Origin: Arthrobacter sp. V1I9
GTDB taxonomy: Bacteria > Actinomycetota > Actinomycetes > Actinomycetales > Micrococcaceae
DNA: 64,000 nucleotides
Reading direction: 5' to 3'
NCBI RefSeq assembly: GCF_030817075.1
Contig: NZ_JAUSYU010000001.1
Location: forward strand, 2,232,001 to 2,296,000
The notes beneath the pieces are model-generated. The model saw only the letters and a list, made by a program, of their open reading frames with translations, was not told where the DNA came from and did no database searches. Both the position numbers and the translations under genes were made by a program. Shown in pieces: positions 39,613 through 48,840 of the stretch (positions are counted from its first letter, which is position 1; each line of letters starts with the position of its first letter).

Positions 39613-41421
39613 GTGCGCGAATTCAGTGTTCCGCCTCTTGTTGTTGTCCCACCGGAAACCAACATCACTGATCTGGTTTTGCGGCAGGCTGCAAAGCCCA
39701 GCAACCCGGCACTGTTTTCGCGGCTCGATTCCGCCGGTGCCTGGCAGGACATTCGAGCCACGGACTTCCTGGCCGATGTCTCGGTCCTGGCCAAGGGACT
39801 GATGGCAAGCGGCGTTGCTGCGGGCGACCGCGTAGGCATCATGTCCCGCACGCGCTACGAATGGGCCCTGGTGGACTTTGCCATCTGGTTTGCGGGAGCA
39901 GTATCGGTTCCGATTTACGAAACCTCCTCTCCCTCGCAGGTGGCCTGGAACCTCGGTGACTCGGGGGCGGTGGCAGCCTTCGGCGAGGCAGCGCACCATG
40001 AGGACGTGATCCGCCAGGCAGTGAATGCTGAGGGCCTCACAGCGCTCCAGCACGTGTGGCAGCTGGAGGGCCAGGGCCTGGATGCCCTCCGTGAAGCCGG
40101 CCGCGGGGTCAGCGACGCAGACCTCGAGGCGCGGCGCGCGACCGCCAACCTGGACGACGTCGCCACCATCATCTACACCTCCGGCACTACGGGCCGCCCC
40201 AAGGGCTGCGAACTCACGCACGGAAACTTCGTGGAACTCTCGGACAACGCCCTGGCCATCATCGGCGAGATCGTCCACGAGAACGCGAAGACCATCATGT
40301 TCCTGCCGCTGGCCCACGTTTTCGCGCGCTTCATCTCCGTCCTGGCCATGGCCGCCGGAACCACCGTGGCCCACACCCCGGACATCAAGAACCTGCTTGC
40401 TGACCTGCAGAGCTACGAGCCTACGTTTATCCTCGCCGTACCCCGCGTTTTCGAAAAGGTCTACAACTCGGCGCTGACCAAGGCAGAGGACGGCGGCAAG
40501 GGCGCCATATTCCACAAAGCCGCGGACACCGCAATCGCCTTCTCAAAGGCGCGCCAGAACGGGCGGGTGGGTCTCGGCCTCAAGCTCCGCCACGCCCTCT
40601 TCGACAAGCTCGTGTACAGCAAGCTGCGGGCTGCCATGGGCGGCCACGTTGCCCATGCGGTCTCCGGAGGGGGCCCGCTGGGTGAACGCCTGGGCCACTT
40701 CTTCCAGGGCATCGGCCTGCAGGTCCTCGAAGGCTACGGCCTGACCGAAACCACGGCCCCCATCTCCGTGAACACTCCGTCGCTGATCAAGATCGGATCT
40801 GTCGGTAAACCGCTGCCGGGGAATGCCGTCAGAATCGCCGAGGACGGTGAAATCCTAGCCAAGGGCGTCTGCGTGATGCACGGCTACTACAAGCGGGAGG
40901 ACCTTACCTCGGAGACGTTCGCCGACGGATGGTTCCGCACCGGCGACATCGGCCGCCTCGACGAAGACGGCTTCGTATGGATCACCGGCCGCAAGAAGGA
41001 AATCATCGTGACCGCCGGCGGCAAGAACGTCATCCCGGCGCTCCTTGAGGATCAGATCCGCGCCGATGCCCTGGTTTCCCAGGTGCTGGTGGTTGGCGAC
41101 AACAGGCCCTTCATCGGGGCACTTGTTACCCTGGACCAGGAGGCCCTGCCCGGCTGGCTGCAGCGCCACAACCTCCCCGCAAACACCTCCCTCGAGGACG
41201 CGGCCAACAACTCCGTGGTCAAGGCAGCAGTCCAGGATCTGATCACCGCAGCGAACACCTCAGTGTCACAGGCCGAAGCGATCAAGTCCTTCCGGATCGT
41301 GCCCGCCGACTTCACCGAGGCATCCGGGCACCTGACCCCCTCCATGAAGGTCAAGCGGGCCCAGGTGATGAAGGACTTCGAGACGGTCATCGAAGAGATG
41401 TACGCGTCACCGCGCTCGTAA
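39613..41421 (+). CDS. fadD15: Long-chain fatty-acid-CoA ligase (FadD15-like)
   Basis: AMP-forming acyl-CoA synthetase of 602 residues that activates fatty acids with ATP and CoA. Motifs: the P-loop-like IIYTSGTTGRPKGCELTH near residue 190, the VLEGYGLTETTAP motif, and GWFRTGDIGRLDEDGF. The GTG start has AAAGGAG 4-5 nt upstream. M. tuberculosis FadD15 (Rv2187) sits in the same neighbourhood relative to aroG and the acyltransferase. Convergent with pyc over a strong terminator. Confidence 0.94.
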   Translation: MREFSVPPLVVVPPETNITDLVLRQAAKPSNPALFSRLDSAGAWQDIRATDFLADVSVLAKGLMASGVAAGDRVGIMSRTRYEWALVDFAIWFAGAVSVPIYETSSPSQVAWNLGDSGAVAAFGEAAHHEDVIRQAVNAEGLTALQHVWQLEGQGLDALREAGRGVSDADLEARRATANLDDVATIIYTSGTTGRPKGCELTHGNFVELSDNALAIIGEIVHENAKTIMFLPLAHVFARFISVLAMAAGTTVAHTPDIKNLLADLQSYEPTFILAVPRVFEKVYNSALTKAEDGGKGAIFHKAADTAIAFSKARQNGRVGLGLKLRHALFDKLVYSKLRAAMGGHVAHAVSGGGPLGERLGHFFQGIGLQVLEGYGLTETTAPISVNTPSLIKIGSVGKPLPGNAVRIAEDGEILAKGVCVMHGYYKREDLTSETFADGWFRTGDIGRLDEDGFVWITGRKKEIIVTAGGKNVIPALLEDQIRADALVSQVLVVGDNRPFIGALVTLDQEALPGWLQRHNLPANTSLEDAANNSVVKAAVQDLITAANTSVSQAEAIKSFRIVPADFTEASGHLTPSMKVKRAQVMKDFETVIEEMYASPRS

Positions 41422-41489
41422 CTCTTAGGTGCTGGGCCGGCAGGCCCCGATCCTGTGCATGCTATTCCCCGCGCCGTTGGGAAAGAGAA

Positions 41490-41517
41490 GAGAGGGTCCC
41501 CGCCCGGGGACCCTCTC
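41490..41517. terminator. Bidirectional terminator between fadD15 and pyc
   Basis: Perfect 12-bp stem GAGAGGGTCCCC / GGGGACCCTCTC, GCCC loop, then CTTTTC on the plus strand and a short pyrimidine run on the minus strand. Confidence 0.9.
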
Positions 41518-41537
41518 CTTTTCAATCAGTTAATCCG

Positions 41538-44500
41538 TTACTGCTCGATCACCAGGAGCAGGTCTCCGCCCTGGACCTGCTCCACCGAGGAGATGGCGAG
41601 CCGGGCAACCTTGCCGGCAGCCGGCGTCGTGATGGACGCTTCCATCTTCATGGCTTCAATGGTGGCCACGGTGTCTCCCGCGTTCACGGTGTCGCCGGGC
41701 TTGACGGTTACGGTGACGGCGCCGGCGAACGGGGCTGCCACGTGGCCGGGCTGGGCGGGGTCGGCCTTCTCTGCGGCCTTGACGTTGCTGACCACGGAAC
41801 GGTCGCGGACCACCACGGGCCTGGACTGTCCGTTGAGGGTGCACATGACCGTGCGCATGCCCTTTTCGTCAGGCTCGGACACCGCTTCGAGGGACGCGAT
41901 CAGCCGGACACCCTTCTCCAGCTGGATCTCGTGCTCCTGGCCGCGCTGGAGTCCGTAAAGGTAATCCCGGGTGTCCAGGACCGAGATGTTGCCGTAGGTC
42001 TCCACGCTCTTCAGGTAGTCCTTGGTGGGTCCGTCGAAGAGCAGCCGGTTCAGCGTGTGCTGGCGGGTCTTGGAGTCGGACTTCAAGGCGGCGCTGTCTT
42101 CGGCGCTGAGCTCCACGTCGCGGACCTTCACGCTCCGGCCCTGGAGGGCTTTGGTGCGGAAGGGCTCGGGCCAGCCTCCCGGAGGGTCACCCAGTTCGCC
42201 CGACAGGAATCCGATGACCGAATCCGGGATGTCGTAGTTCTGGGGGTTCTCGTTGAAGTCCGCCGGATCGGCGTTCAGGCCCACGAGGTGCAGGGCCAGG
42301 TCGCCTACCACCTTGGAGGACGGGGTGACCTTGACCAGGTGGCCGAGGATGCGGTCAGCGGCGGTGTACATGTCCTCGATCGCCTCAAAGCGCTCCCCCA
42401 GCCCCAGTGCCATCGCCTGCTGGCGGAGGTTCGAGAGCTGCCCGCCGGGGATCTCGTGCTGGTACACGCGCCCGGTGGGGCCCGGAAGTCCGGACTCGAA
42501 CGGCGCGTAGACGCGGCGGACGGCCTCCCAGTACGGTTCCAGCGAGCTGACTGCAGCAAGGCTGAGGCCGGTGTCCCGCGGGGTGTGTGCCAGCGCTGCC
42601 ACCAGGGCGGAAGCCGACGGCTGGCTGGTGGTTCCCGCCAGCGAAGCGGAGGCAACGTCCACGGCGTCAACACCGGCGTCCACGGCCGCCAGCAGGGTGG
42701 CCAGCTGCCCGCCTGCGGTGTCGTGCGTGTGCAGGTGCACCGGCAGGTCGAAACGTTCCCGCAGGGCGGAGACGAGTTTGGCCGCGGCGGCGGGACGGAG
42801 GAGGCCCGCCATATCCTTGATTGCCAGGATGTGGGCTCCGGCATCCACGATTTTCTGCGCCAGCTCCAGGTAGTAGTCCAGCGTGTAGAGCTTCTCTTCG
42901 GGGTCCAGCATGTCCCCGGTGTAGCAGAGTGCCACTTCGGCGACGGCGGTGCCTGTTGCCCGGACAGCGCGGATGGCGGGTGCCATCTGGCTGACGTCAT
43001 TCAGGGCATCGAAGATGCGGAAGATGTCGATGCCGGTTGCCGCGGCCTCGTTGACGAACGCTTCGGTGACCTCTTCAGGGTAGGGCGTGTAGCCAACGGT
43101 GTTGCGGCCGCGGAGGAGCATCTGGATGCAAACGTTCGGCAGCGCCTGGCGAAGGGCGGCGAGCCGGTCCCAGGGGTCTTCACCCAGGAACCGGAGGGCG
43201 ACGTCGTACGTGGCTCCACCCCAGGCCTCAACGGAGAGCAGTTCCGGCATCAGGGCGGTCACTGCGGGGCCGGCCGCCACGAGGTCGCGGGTACGGACGC
43301 GGGTGGCCAGGAGTGACTGGTGGGCGTCCCGGAACGTGGTGTCCGTGACGGCCACTGCGTTCTGTTCGCGAAGCGCCCTGGCAAAGCCCTCGGGTCCCAG
43401 CTCAAGGAGCCGCTGACGGGAGCCCGGTGCTGCCTGTTTGTCCTTGACGGACGGCAGCTTAGCCGCAGGATTTGAGTGCACGGTCAGCTCGCCGTTCGGC
43501 TTATTGACCGTGACTTCAGCCAGCCAGGTCAGGAGCTTGGTTCCGCGGTCGGCGGAGACCCGTGCCTTGAGAAGCTGCGGGCGCTCGTCAATGAAGTTCG
43601 TGGCGACGTCGCCGGCGATGAAGTCGGCGTCGTCAAGCACGGCCTGGAGGAAGGAGATGTTCGTGGAGACACCACGGATACGGAATTCGGCCAGGGCGCG
43701 GCGGGCACGGGCGACCGCGGCCGGGTAGTCCCTGCCGCGGCAGGTGAGCTTCACCAACATGGAGTCGAAGTGGGGGCTGATCTCGGCACCCGAGTAGACA
43801 GTGCCGCCGTCGAGCCGTACGCCTGCTCCGCCAGCGGACCGGTAGCCGGTGATCTTTCCAACGTCGGGGCGGAAGCCGTTGGCCGGGTCCTCGGTGGTGA
43901 TGCGGCTCTGCAGCGCGGCGCCCCGCAGCCTTACGGTGTCTTGGGAGAGCCCGAGGTCAGCAAGCGTTTCGCCGGCGGCAATCCGCATTTGCGCCTGCAC
44001 GAGGTCTACGTCGGTGACTTCCTCGGTGACCGTATGCTCCACCTGGATGCGCGGGTTCATCTCGATGAAGACATGCTGGCCGGCACGCTCACCCACGGTG
44101 TCAACGAGGAATTCAACGGTGCCGGCATTGACGTAGTTCAGGGCCTTGGCGAACTTAACGGCGTCGCGGTACAGGGCCTGGCGGATGCCTTCGTCCAGGT
44201 TGGGGGCCGGGGCGATTTCAATGACCTTTTGGTGCCGGCGCTGGATGGAGCAGTCACGCTCGAAGAGGTGCATCACGTTGCCCTCGGCGTCGGCCAGGAT
44301 CTGCACTTCGATGTGCCGCGGCCGCAGTACGGCCTGCTCGAGGAACATAGTGGGGTCGCCGAAGGCAGCGTCCGCCTCACGCATGGCAGACTGCAGGGCA
44401 TCCGGCAGCGCCTCGCGGGTGTCCACCCGGCGCATGCCGCGCCCGCCGCCGCCGGCCACGGCTTTGGCAAAAATGGGGAAACCGATCTCATCGGCGGCCG

Positions 44501-44936
44501 CGATGAGCTCGTCCAGGTCCTTGGAGGGCGCGCTGGACTTGAGAACGGGAACACCGGCGTCGCGGGCGGCCTTCAGCGCCGCAACTTTATTGCCCGCCAG
44601 TTCCAGCACCTCAGCCGGCGGACCAACAAAGGTAATGCCGGCTTCCTTCGCCGCGCGCGCCAGATCTGGATTTTCCGAGAGGAAACCGTATCCGGGGTAA
44701 ATGGCGTCGGCACCGGACTCCTTTGCTACCCGCACCACTTCCGCAACGTCCAGGTACGCCCTTACGGGGTGGCCCTCTTCGCCAATCAAATAGGCCTCGT
44801 CCGCTTTCTGGCGGTGGATCGAGTTCCTGTCCTCATTTGGAAATACAGCAACGGTCTTAGCGCCCAGCTCGTAGCCGGCGCGGAAGGCCCTGATCGCGAT
44901 TTCGCCGCGGTTGGCCACCAGAACTTTGGAAAACAT
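41538..44936 (-). CDS. pyc: Pyruvate carboxylase
   Basis: Anaplerotic biotin enzyme of 1132 residues making oxaloacetate from pyruvate and bicarbonate. Domain order: biotin carboxylase (KVLVANRGEIAIRAFRA; ATP-grasp loop AVAGGGGRGMRRV; MNPRIQVEHTVTEEVT), carboxyltransferase (DTTFRDAHQSLLATRVRT; LLRGRNTVGYTPYP), and C-terminal biotin carrier with EAMKMEA, whose Lys is biotinylated. Full length. It is transcribed divergently from an orphan parA over 301 bp. Confidence 0.97.
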   Translation of the reverse strand: MFSKVLVANRGEIAIRAFRAGYELGAKTVAVFPNEDRNSIHRQKADEAYLIGEEGHPVRAYLDVAEVVRVAKESGADAIYPGYGFLSENPDLARAAKEAGITFVGPPAEVLELAGNKVAALKAARDAGVPVLKSSAPSKDLDELIAAADEIGFPIFAKAVAGGGGRGMRRVDTREALPDALQSAMREADAAFGDPTMFLEQAVLRPRHIEVQILADAEGNVMHLFERDCSIQRRHQKVIEIAPAPNLDEGIRQALYRDAVKFAKALNYVNAGTVEFLVDTVGERAGQHVFIEMNPRIQVEHTVTEEVTDVDLVQAQMRIAAGETLADLGLSQDTVRLRGAALQSRITTEDPANGFRPDVGKITGYRSAGGAGVRLDGGTVYSGAEISPHFDSMLVKLTCRGRDYPAAVARARRALAEFRIRGVSTNISFLQAVLDDADFIAGDVATNFIDERPQLLKARVSADRGTKLLTWLAEVTVNKPNGELTVHSNPAAKLPSVKDKQAAPGSRQRLLELGPEGFARALREQNAVAVTDTTFRDAHQSLLATRVRTRDLVAAGPAVTALMPELLSVEAWGGATYDVALRFLGEDPWDRLAALRQALPNVCIQMLLRGRNTVGYTPYPEEVTEAFVNEAAATGIDIFRIFDALNDVSQMAPAIRAVRATGTAVAEVALCYTGDMLDPEEKLYTLDYYLELAQKIVDAGAHILAIKDMAGLLRPAAAAKLVSALRERFDLPVHLHTHDTAGGQLATLLAAVDAGVDAVDVASASLAGTTSQPSASALVAALAHTPRDTGLSLAAVSSLEPYWEAVRRVYAPFESGLPGPTGRVYQHEIPGGQLSNLRQQAMALGLGERFEAIEDMYTAADRILGHLVKVTPSSKVVGDLALHLVGLNADPADFNENPQNYDIPDSVIGFLSGELGDPPGGWPEPFRTKALQGRSVKVRDVELSAEDSAALKSDSKTRQHTLNRLLFDGPTKDYLKSVETYGNISVLDTRDYLYGLQRGQEHEIQLEKGVRLIASLEAVSEPDEKGMRTVMCTLNGQSRPVVVRDRSVVSNVKAAEKADPAQPGHVAAPFAGAVTVTVKPGDTVNAGDTVATIEAMKMEASITTPAAGKVARLAISSVEQVQGGDLLLVIEQ

Positions 44937-45237
44937 ACTTCTCCTGCATCATTGCGGGTGGATCGGTGAGTGGTCACAGTGTCTAGGACCTGGAAGGACA
45001 AACACAAATCTTTGTGGCCACCGTCACAGATTTCCCCGTCATGTCCCGAGCCCTTCTGCCGGGCCGGGCGGAAACCGCCCTGGCAGCATACTCGGTGCCG
45101 TGCCGACGCCTGATAAAGCAGGATTCGCCGACGCATCCACATATGATGAGTAGGGCGGCAGGACCGTCCGGCTTCGGCACTGCCGGAGCAAACATTACTC
45201 CCAACACGGCATCCGGCGTTAGGTTTTGGTCTCTCAA
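44937..45237. other. Divergent promoter region of pyc and parA-like gene
   Basis: 301 bp with no credible gene. It holds the palindrome CACAAA-TC-TTTGTG at 45003-45016, two GTCACA half sites (44974 and 45024 areas) and, before the parA gene, a possible -10 TAGGTT at 45220-45225 only 12 nt from its GTG start. Confidence 0.55.
45003..45016. promoter_or_regulatory. Palindrome in the pyc upstream region
   Basis: 14-bp inverted repeat CACAAA-TC-TTTGTG, about 70 bp upstream of the pyc start on the minus strand. It could be an operator; the regulator is unknown. Confidence 0.35.
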
Positions 45238-46056
45238 GTGCAAGTAGTCAGCATCAGCAGCCTCAAGGGTGGAGTCGGCAAGACTTCGGTCACCACAGGA
45301 TTGGCGTCTGCAGCCCTTGCCGCAGGCATCCGCACGCTGGTGGTGGATCTTGATCCCCACGCAGACGCGACCACCGCCCTGGGCGTACAGCCCGGCGACC
45401 AGCTGGACATCGGAAGGATGCTCAAGAGCCCCCGCCGTGCCAAGCTCACGGAGAACGTTGTGGGCAGCAGTTGGACGGCGAAGGCCCACTCCAACGGCTC
45501 GGGTCCGGCGGTTCTGGATGTCGCCGTCGGCTCTGCCTACACGGGCATCTATGACCGTCCGGACCTCAGCCGCCGCGACCTGCGGCGGCTGTCCTCGGTA
45601 CTGGCCACCGCGGAGAACTACGAGCTGGTCCTGATCGACTGCCCGCCATCCCTCAACGGCCTGACCCGAATGGCGTGGTCAGCGAGCGACAAGGTTGCCC
45701 TGGTTGCCGAGCCGGGACTGTTCTCCGTTGCGGGAACCGAGCGGACCATGAGGGCCATCCAGCTCTTCCGCCAGGAGTTCGCGCCCAACTTGTCGCCCGC
45801 CGGCATCGTTGCCAACCGTGTGCGGTCCGGGTCCTCCGAGCACAGCTACCGGCTGGCCGAGATGGAGTCCATGTTCGGAGAACTCCTCCTGAGTCCTCGA
45901 ATCCCTGAGCAGGCAAACTGGCAGCAGATCCAGGGCGCCGCCCACCCGGTGCACCACTGGCCGGGCGAATCAGCCAAAGCGGCCGCCGCACTGTTCGATG
46001 ACCTGCTGGCCAACCTGATGGCGGTAGGAAGCGGCTTGCGCAGCCGGGCACGCTAG
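45238..46056 (+). CDS. Orphan ParA/MinD-family ATPase
   Basis: A 272-residue Walker-type ATPase: deviant Walker A SLKGGVGKTSVTTGLA at the N-terminus, VVDLDPHADATTALG, and Walker B VLIDCPPSL. No parB is next to it and the canonical segregation-type parA of this genome is probably elsewhere; another ParA-like gene is at 57501. The GTG at 45238 (VQVVSISSLKGG) matches family starts; there is no ribosome site and a -10 box lies close, so the mRNA may be nearly leaderless. Role unknown, possibly positioning of a cellular cargo. Confidence 0.85.
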   Translation: MQVVSISSLKGGVGKTSVTTGLASAALAAGIRTLVVDLDPHADATTALGVQPGDQLDIGRMLKSPRRAKLTENVVGSSWTAKAHSNGSGPAVLDVAVGSAYTGIYDRPDLSRRDLRRLSSVLATAENYELVLIDCPPSLNGLTRMAWSASDKVALVAEPGLFSVAGTERTMRAIQLFRQEFAPNLSPAGIVANRVRSGSSEHSYRLAEMESMFGELLLSPRIPEQANWQQIQGAAHPVHHWPGESAKAAAALFDDLLANLMAVGSGLRSRAR

Positions 46057-46067
46057 AGAAGCAACAT

Positions 46068-46113
46068 CAACAGCAGAGGCCGCTCTCCACAGGGAGAGCG
46101 GCCTCTGCTGTTG
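46068..46113. terminator. Long perfect hairpin between parA-like gene and merR gene
   Basis: 21-bp perfect stem (CAACAGCAGAGGC plus CGCTCTCC and complement) with a 4-nt loop, between convergent genes, 12 nt after the parA-like stop. No T-run follows on either strand. Confidence 0.8.
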
Positions 46114-46135
46114 ACAACAGGCTGTGGCGCAGGCG

Positions 46136-46729
46136 TCAGCTGATCTTGCGGGCTGCCCGCCGTTTGCTCAGTTCGTCGTCCGGAAAGGACTGCTCAGCGG
46201 CATGTTCGCTCGGAAGCGACGCCAGGCTGCCTTCCACCTCTCGCCAGACGCGGCCGACGGCGATGCCGAAGACTCCCTGGCCGCCCTGGACGAGGTCAAT
46301 GACTTCATCCGCGGATGTGCACTCGTAGACGCTGGCGCCGTCGCTCATCAGCGTGATCTGGGCGAGGTCCTCCACACCGCGTTCACGCAGGTGTTCTACC
46401 GCGGTGCGGATCTGCTGCAGTGATACGCCGGTGTCCAGCAGGCGCTTGACCACCTTGAGGACGAGGATGTCGCGGAAGCCGTACAGCCGCTGGGATCCTG
46501 AGCCGGCGGCGCCGCGAACGGCAGGTTCCACAAGTCCGGTGCGTGCCCAGTAATCCAACTGGCGGTATGTGATGCCCGCTGCCTTGCACGCGGTGGGACC
46601 CCGGTATCCGGCGTCTTCGTCAAGGACAGGGAGGTCTTCGGTGAACAGGAGGCCCTGAGCACCGCTTGCGGGCACAGCAACACCAGCCGTGGGCTGTTTC
46701 AGCCCTCCTGCTTCGCCTTTGGGACTCAC
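46136..46729 (-). CDS. MerR-family regulator (Rv1830-type)
   Basis: A 197-residue regulator with a MerR winged helix (YRGPTACKAAGITYRQLDYWARTG, about residues 50-73; SQRLYGFRDILVLKVVKRLLDTGVSLQQI) and a coiled-coil and C-terminal part with no metal-binding cysteines. By cassette position it corresponds to M. tuberculosis Rv1830, implicated in growth and division control. I chose the GTG at 46729 because AGGAGG lies 6 nt upstream; the longer forms include that site inside the coding region. Confidence 0.88.
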   Translation of the reverse strand: MSPKGEAGGLKQPTAGVAVPASGAQGLLFTEDLPVLDEDAGYRGPTACKAAGITYRQLDYWARTGLVEPAVRGAAGSGSQRLYGFRDILVLKVVKRLLDTGVSLQQIRTAVEHLRERGVEDLAQITLMSDGASVYECTSADEVIDLVQGGQGVFGIAVGRVWREVEGSLASLPSEHAAEQSFPDDELSKRRAARKIS

Positions 46730-46951
46730 CTGGATCCTCCTTGTCATAAGCTCCGCGGGAAGAACTGCAGCAGCCTCAACAGGAATGAAGATCATGCCTG
46801 TAATTTCCGCGGGGCGCACCTTCCAGTGTGACTTGCGCGGCTGCCGTAAGCAATGGGAACTCGATACTTAGACGTTAGGCCCGCGGAGACCCAAGGTCAA
46901 AGACGTTGGGCCCTTCGAAGAGGCGTGTCGAAACTTTCATCCTCGACTTTA

Positions 46952-46968
46952 ACCTTAATGTGACCTTA
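46952..46968 (-). promoter_or_regulatory. Direct repeat upstream of the merR gene
   Basis: On the minus strand TAAGGT occurs twice, 11 bp apart (46968-46963 and 46957-46952), each followed by CA- or TA-rich bases, at the very end of the nuclease gene and 225 bp before the MerR start. It could be an operator for one of the cassette's MerR proteins; inference only. Confidence 0.35.
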
Positions 46969-47469
46969 GCCGTCGAAATCCTCGGGTTCCACGTCGTCCA
47001 GGAACTCGCGGAACCGGCGCATCTCACGCTCTTCGTCCACGGTGGGACCGGGCTCCGTGTCCTCACCCTCGTCGTGTTCCGTGATCCGGACGCCGGCTTC
47101 GTCCATGACGGAATCCGCGCACCAAATCCGGCACTTGGCACGGAGGGCGACGGCGAGGGCGTCGGAGGCACGCGAACTGACAGTGGTGCCGTTTTCGAAC
47201 TGGAGCTGGCCGTAGAAGATGTTGTCCTCCACTGCCACGATGTTCACGCTGACCACGGAGTGGCCCAGCGACTCGACCACATCCACCAGGAGGTCGTGCG
47301 TCATGGGCCTGGGCGGAACCACTCCCTGCTGGGCAAGGGCGATTGCGCTGGCTTCAGGGGTGCCAATCCAGATGGGCACGTGGCGTTCCCCGTGCATTTC
47401 CCGCAGGAGGACCAGCGGCTGGTTGGAAGGCAGTTCGATCCGAACGCCTACGATCTCGACTTCAATCAT
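46966..47469 (-). CDS. Bifunctional nuclease domain protein (DUF151)
   Basis: A 167-residue DUF151/BFN protein (MIEVEIVGVRIELPSNQPLVLL; HVPIWIGTPEASAIALAQQG; SRASDALAVALRAKC). Some members show DNase and RNase activity, but the cellular role in actinobacteria is unknown. An acidic tail ends it (DDVEPEDFDG). Its ATG overlaps the ftsR stop (TGATG), so both are translated together, as with Rv1828-Rv1829. Confidence 0.92.
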   Translation of the reverse strand: MIEVEIVGVRIELPSNQPLVLLREMHGERHVPIWIGTPEASAIALAQQGVVPPRPMTHDLLVDVVESLGHSVVSVNIVAVEDNIFYGQLQFENGTTVSSRASDALAVALRAKCRIWCADSVMDEAGVRITEHDEGEDTEPGPTVDEEREMRRFREFLDDVEPEDFDG

Positions 47470-48191
47470 CAGATGTCCATGCGTGAGATGTGGTCCTGCA
47501 CCAGAGCACGGTGCAGGTTGAGGCAGAGGTCGCTGATTTCGCGGGCAGCCTCCGCCGCCCGCGCCTGGGACGCGGCGTCCTTGCGCGAAGCAAGCGGCGC
47601 CACGGCGCGTTCCACCAGGCCGAACTCCCTTTCGGCAGCTGCCTGAAAGGGCCGGAGGTGCCTGGGCTCGAGCCCGTGGCTTTCCAGCTGTACGCAGGCC
47701 CGGGCCACCTGGAGAGCGTGCTCGTCGAATTGCCCGTTAGAGTGGCTGACGAGACCGAAGCTCAGAAGGGCCTGGAGCAGGGAAACGCTGGCGCCGGACT
47801 CCGTGCGGAGCTGCTCTTCGGTGAGCTTCCGTCCCCGGTTCTGCAGTTCCACGGCCAGCTCGTCCGAGACGATGCGCGGGGACACCACGACGCCGGGCGG
47901 CAGGTTCTCGGGGCGCTCTCCCCTGTCGATGGCGTCAAGGTAGTCCTTGATCACCTTCAAGGGAAGGTACTGGTCCCGCTGCAGAGCCAGCACAAAACGC
48001 AGCCGCTCCACATCGCCGTCGGAATACTGCCGGTAGCCCGCCGGCGTGCGGCGGGGATTAATCAGCCCTTTTTCCTCGAGGAACCTGATTTTTGACGCTG
48101 TCATGCCAGGGAAGTCGCCGCTGAGCTGAGCGAGGACTTCGCCGATGTTCAGGACCTGCGGTCCCCGGCGTTCCGGTTGTGCCATTGCCAC
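47469..48191 (-). CDS. ftsR: MerR-family cell division regulator FtsR (Rv1828-type)
   Basis: A 240-residue regulator with an N-terminal MerR winged helix (LNIGEVLAQLSGDFPGMTASKIRFLEEKGLI in pieces; RRTPAGYRQYSDGDVERLRF) and a helical C-terminal domain found in the Rv1828/FtsR family. The C. glutamicum homologue FtsR is reported to control ftsZ. In this window a MerR-like inverted repeat lies at the ftsZ promoter (10619-10639). The first residues are uncertain (GTG 48191 or ATG 48185). It is flanked by garA and the DUF151 gene, as in mycobacteria. Confidence 0.9.
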   Translation of the reverse strand: MAMAQPERRGPQVLNIGEVLAQLSGDFPGMTASKIRFLEEKGLINPRRTPAGYRQYSDGDVERLRFVLALQRDQYLPLKVIKDYLDAIDRGERPENLPPGVVVSPRIVSDELAVELQNRGRKLTEEQLRTESGASVSLLQALLSFGLVSHSNGQFDEHALQVARACVQLESHGLEPRHLRPFQAAAEREFGLVERAVAPLASRKDAASQARAAEAAREISDLCLNLHRALVQDHISRMDI

Positions 48192-48208
48192 AGGCAGCGG
48201 TCCCCGGA

Positions 48209-48685
48209 TCAGCCGCGGCCTGCAGCGCTGGCAGGGCTCAGGTAGAAGGTGAGGCGGAACTTGCCGATCTGGACTTCACTGCCGGACTTCAGCTCGACGC
48301 TGTCCACGCGGTCGTGGTTGACGTAGGTGCCGTTCAGGCTGTTTTTGTCCACCACCTCGAAGCTCCGCGCGGTGCGCCGGAATTCCACGTGCCGGCGGGA
48401 GACCGTGACGTCGTCCAGGAAGATGTCGGCATCGGGGTGACGGCCCGCGGTGGTGACATCCGAGTCAAGCAGGAAGCGGGCACCGGCGTTGGGGCCGCTG
48501 TGCGCAACCAGGAGGGCGGAGCCGGCCGGCAGTGCCTCCACCGAGCTGCGCTCGTCCGAGGAAAGTTTTGGTGCAATCGTAGGCTCATCGCGCACCGGGG
48601 TGAGATGGATTGAGGTGGTCTCCGACGCCCTGGCCGCACCATTGCCGTATTCCCCATCGGCAGGGTTGTTTGTGTGGCCAGCCAT
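48209..48685 (-). CDS. garA: FHA-domain signalling protein GarA/OdhI
   Basis: A 158-residue phospho-switch protein. The N-terminal tail carries ETTS at residues 22-25, the conserved site where kinases (PknB, PknG in mycobacteria) phosphorylate one of the Thr residues. The C-terminal FHA domain shows GRHPDADIFLDDVTVSRRHVEF and NGTYVNHDRV. Unphosphorylated GarA/OdhI inhibits 2-oxoglutarate dehydrogenase and activates or inhibits glutamate enzymes; phosphorylation folds the tail onto its own FHA. ATG at 48685 with GAGGAGG upstream. Confidence 0.94.
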   Translation of the reverse strand: MAGHTNNPADGEYGNGAARASETTSIHLTPVRDEPTIAPKLSSDERSSVEALPAGSALLVAHSGPNAGARFLLDSDVTTAGRHPDADIFLDDVTVSRRHVEFRRTARSFEVVDKNSLNGTYVNHDRVDSVELKSGSEVQIGKFRLTFYLSPASAAGRG

Positions 48686-48840
48686 GGATTCCTCCTCTTC
48701 CGCTGCAGCTCTCACGCCTGCAAGTAACATTTGCCGTCCAGGCCTGCCTCGCAGGTCCTGCACCGGCGCCCGATCCGGCCGCTGACGTGCGAAGACGTAC
48801 TGTCCTCACAGCTGGCCGAACCGGATTCACCGGTTAGCTT

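Noticed and set aside
41742..44969. Two antisense open frames of about 500 codons opposite pyc
   Set aside because: Same cause; pyc is complete and the antisense frames mirror its codons.
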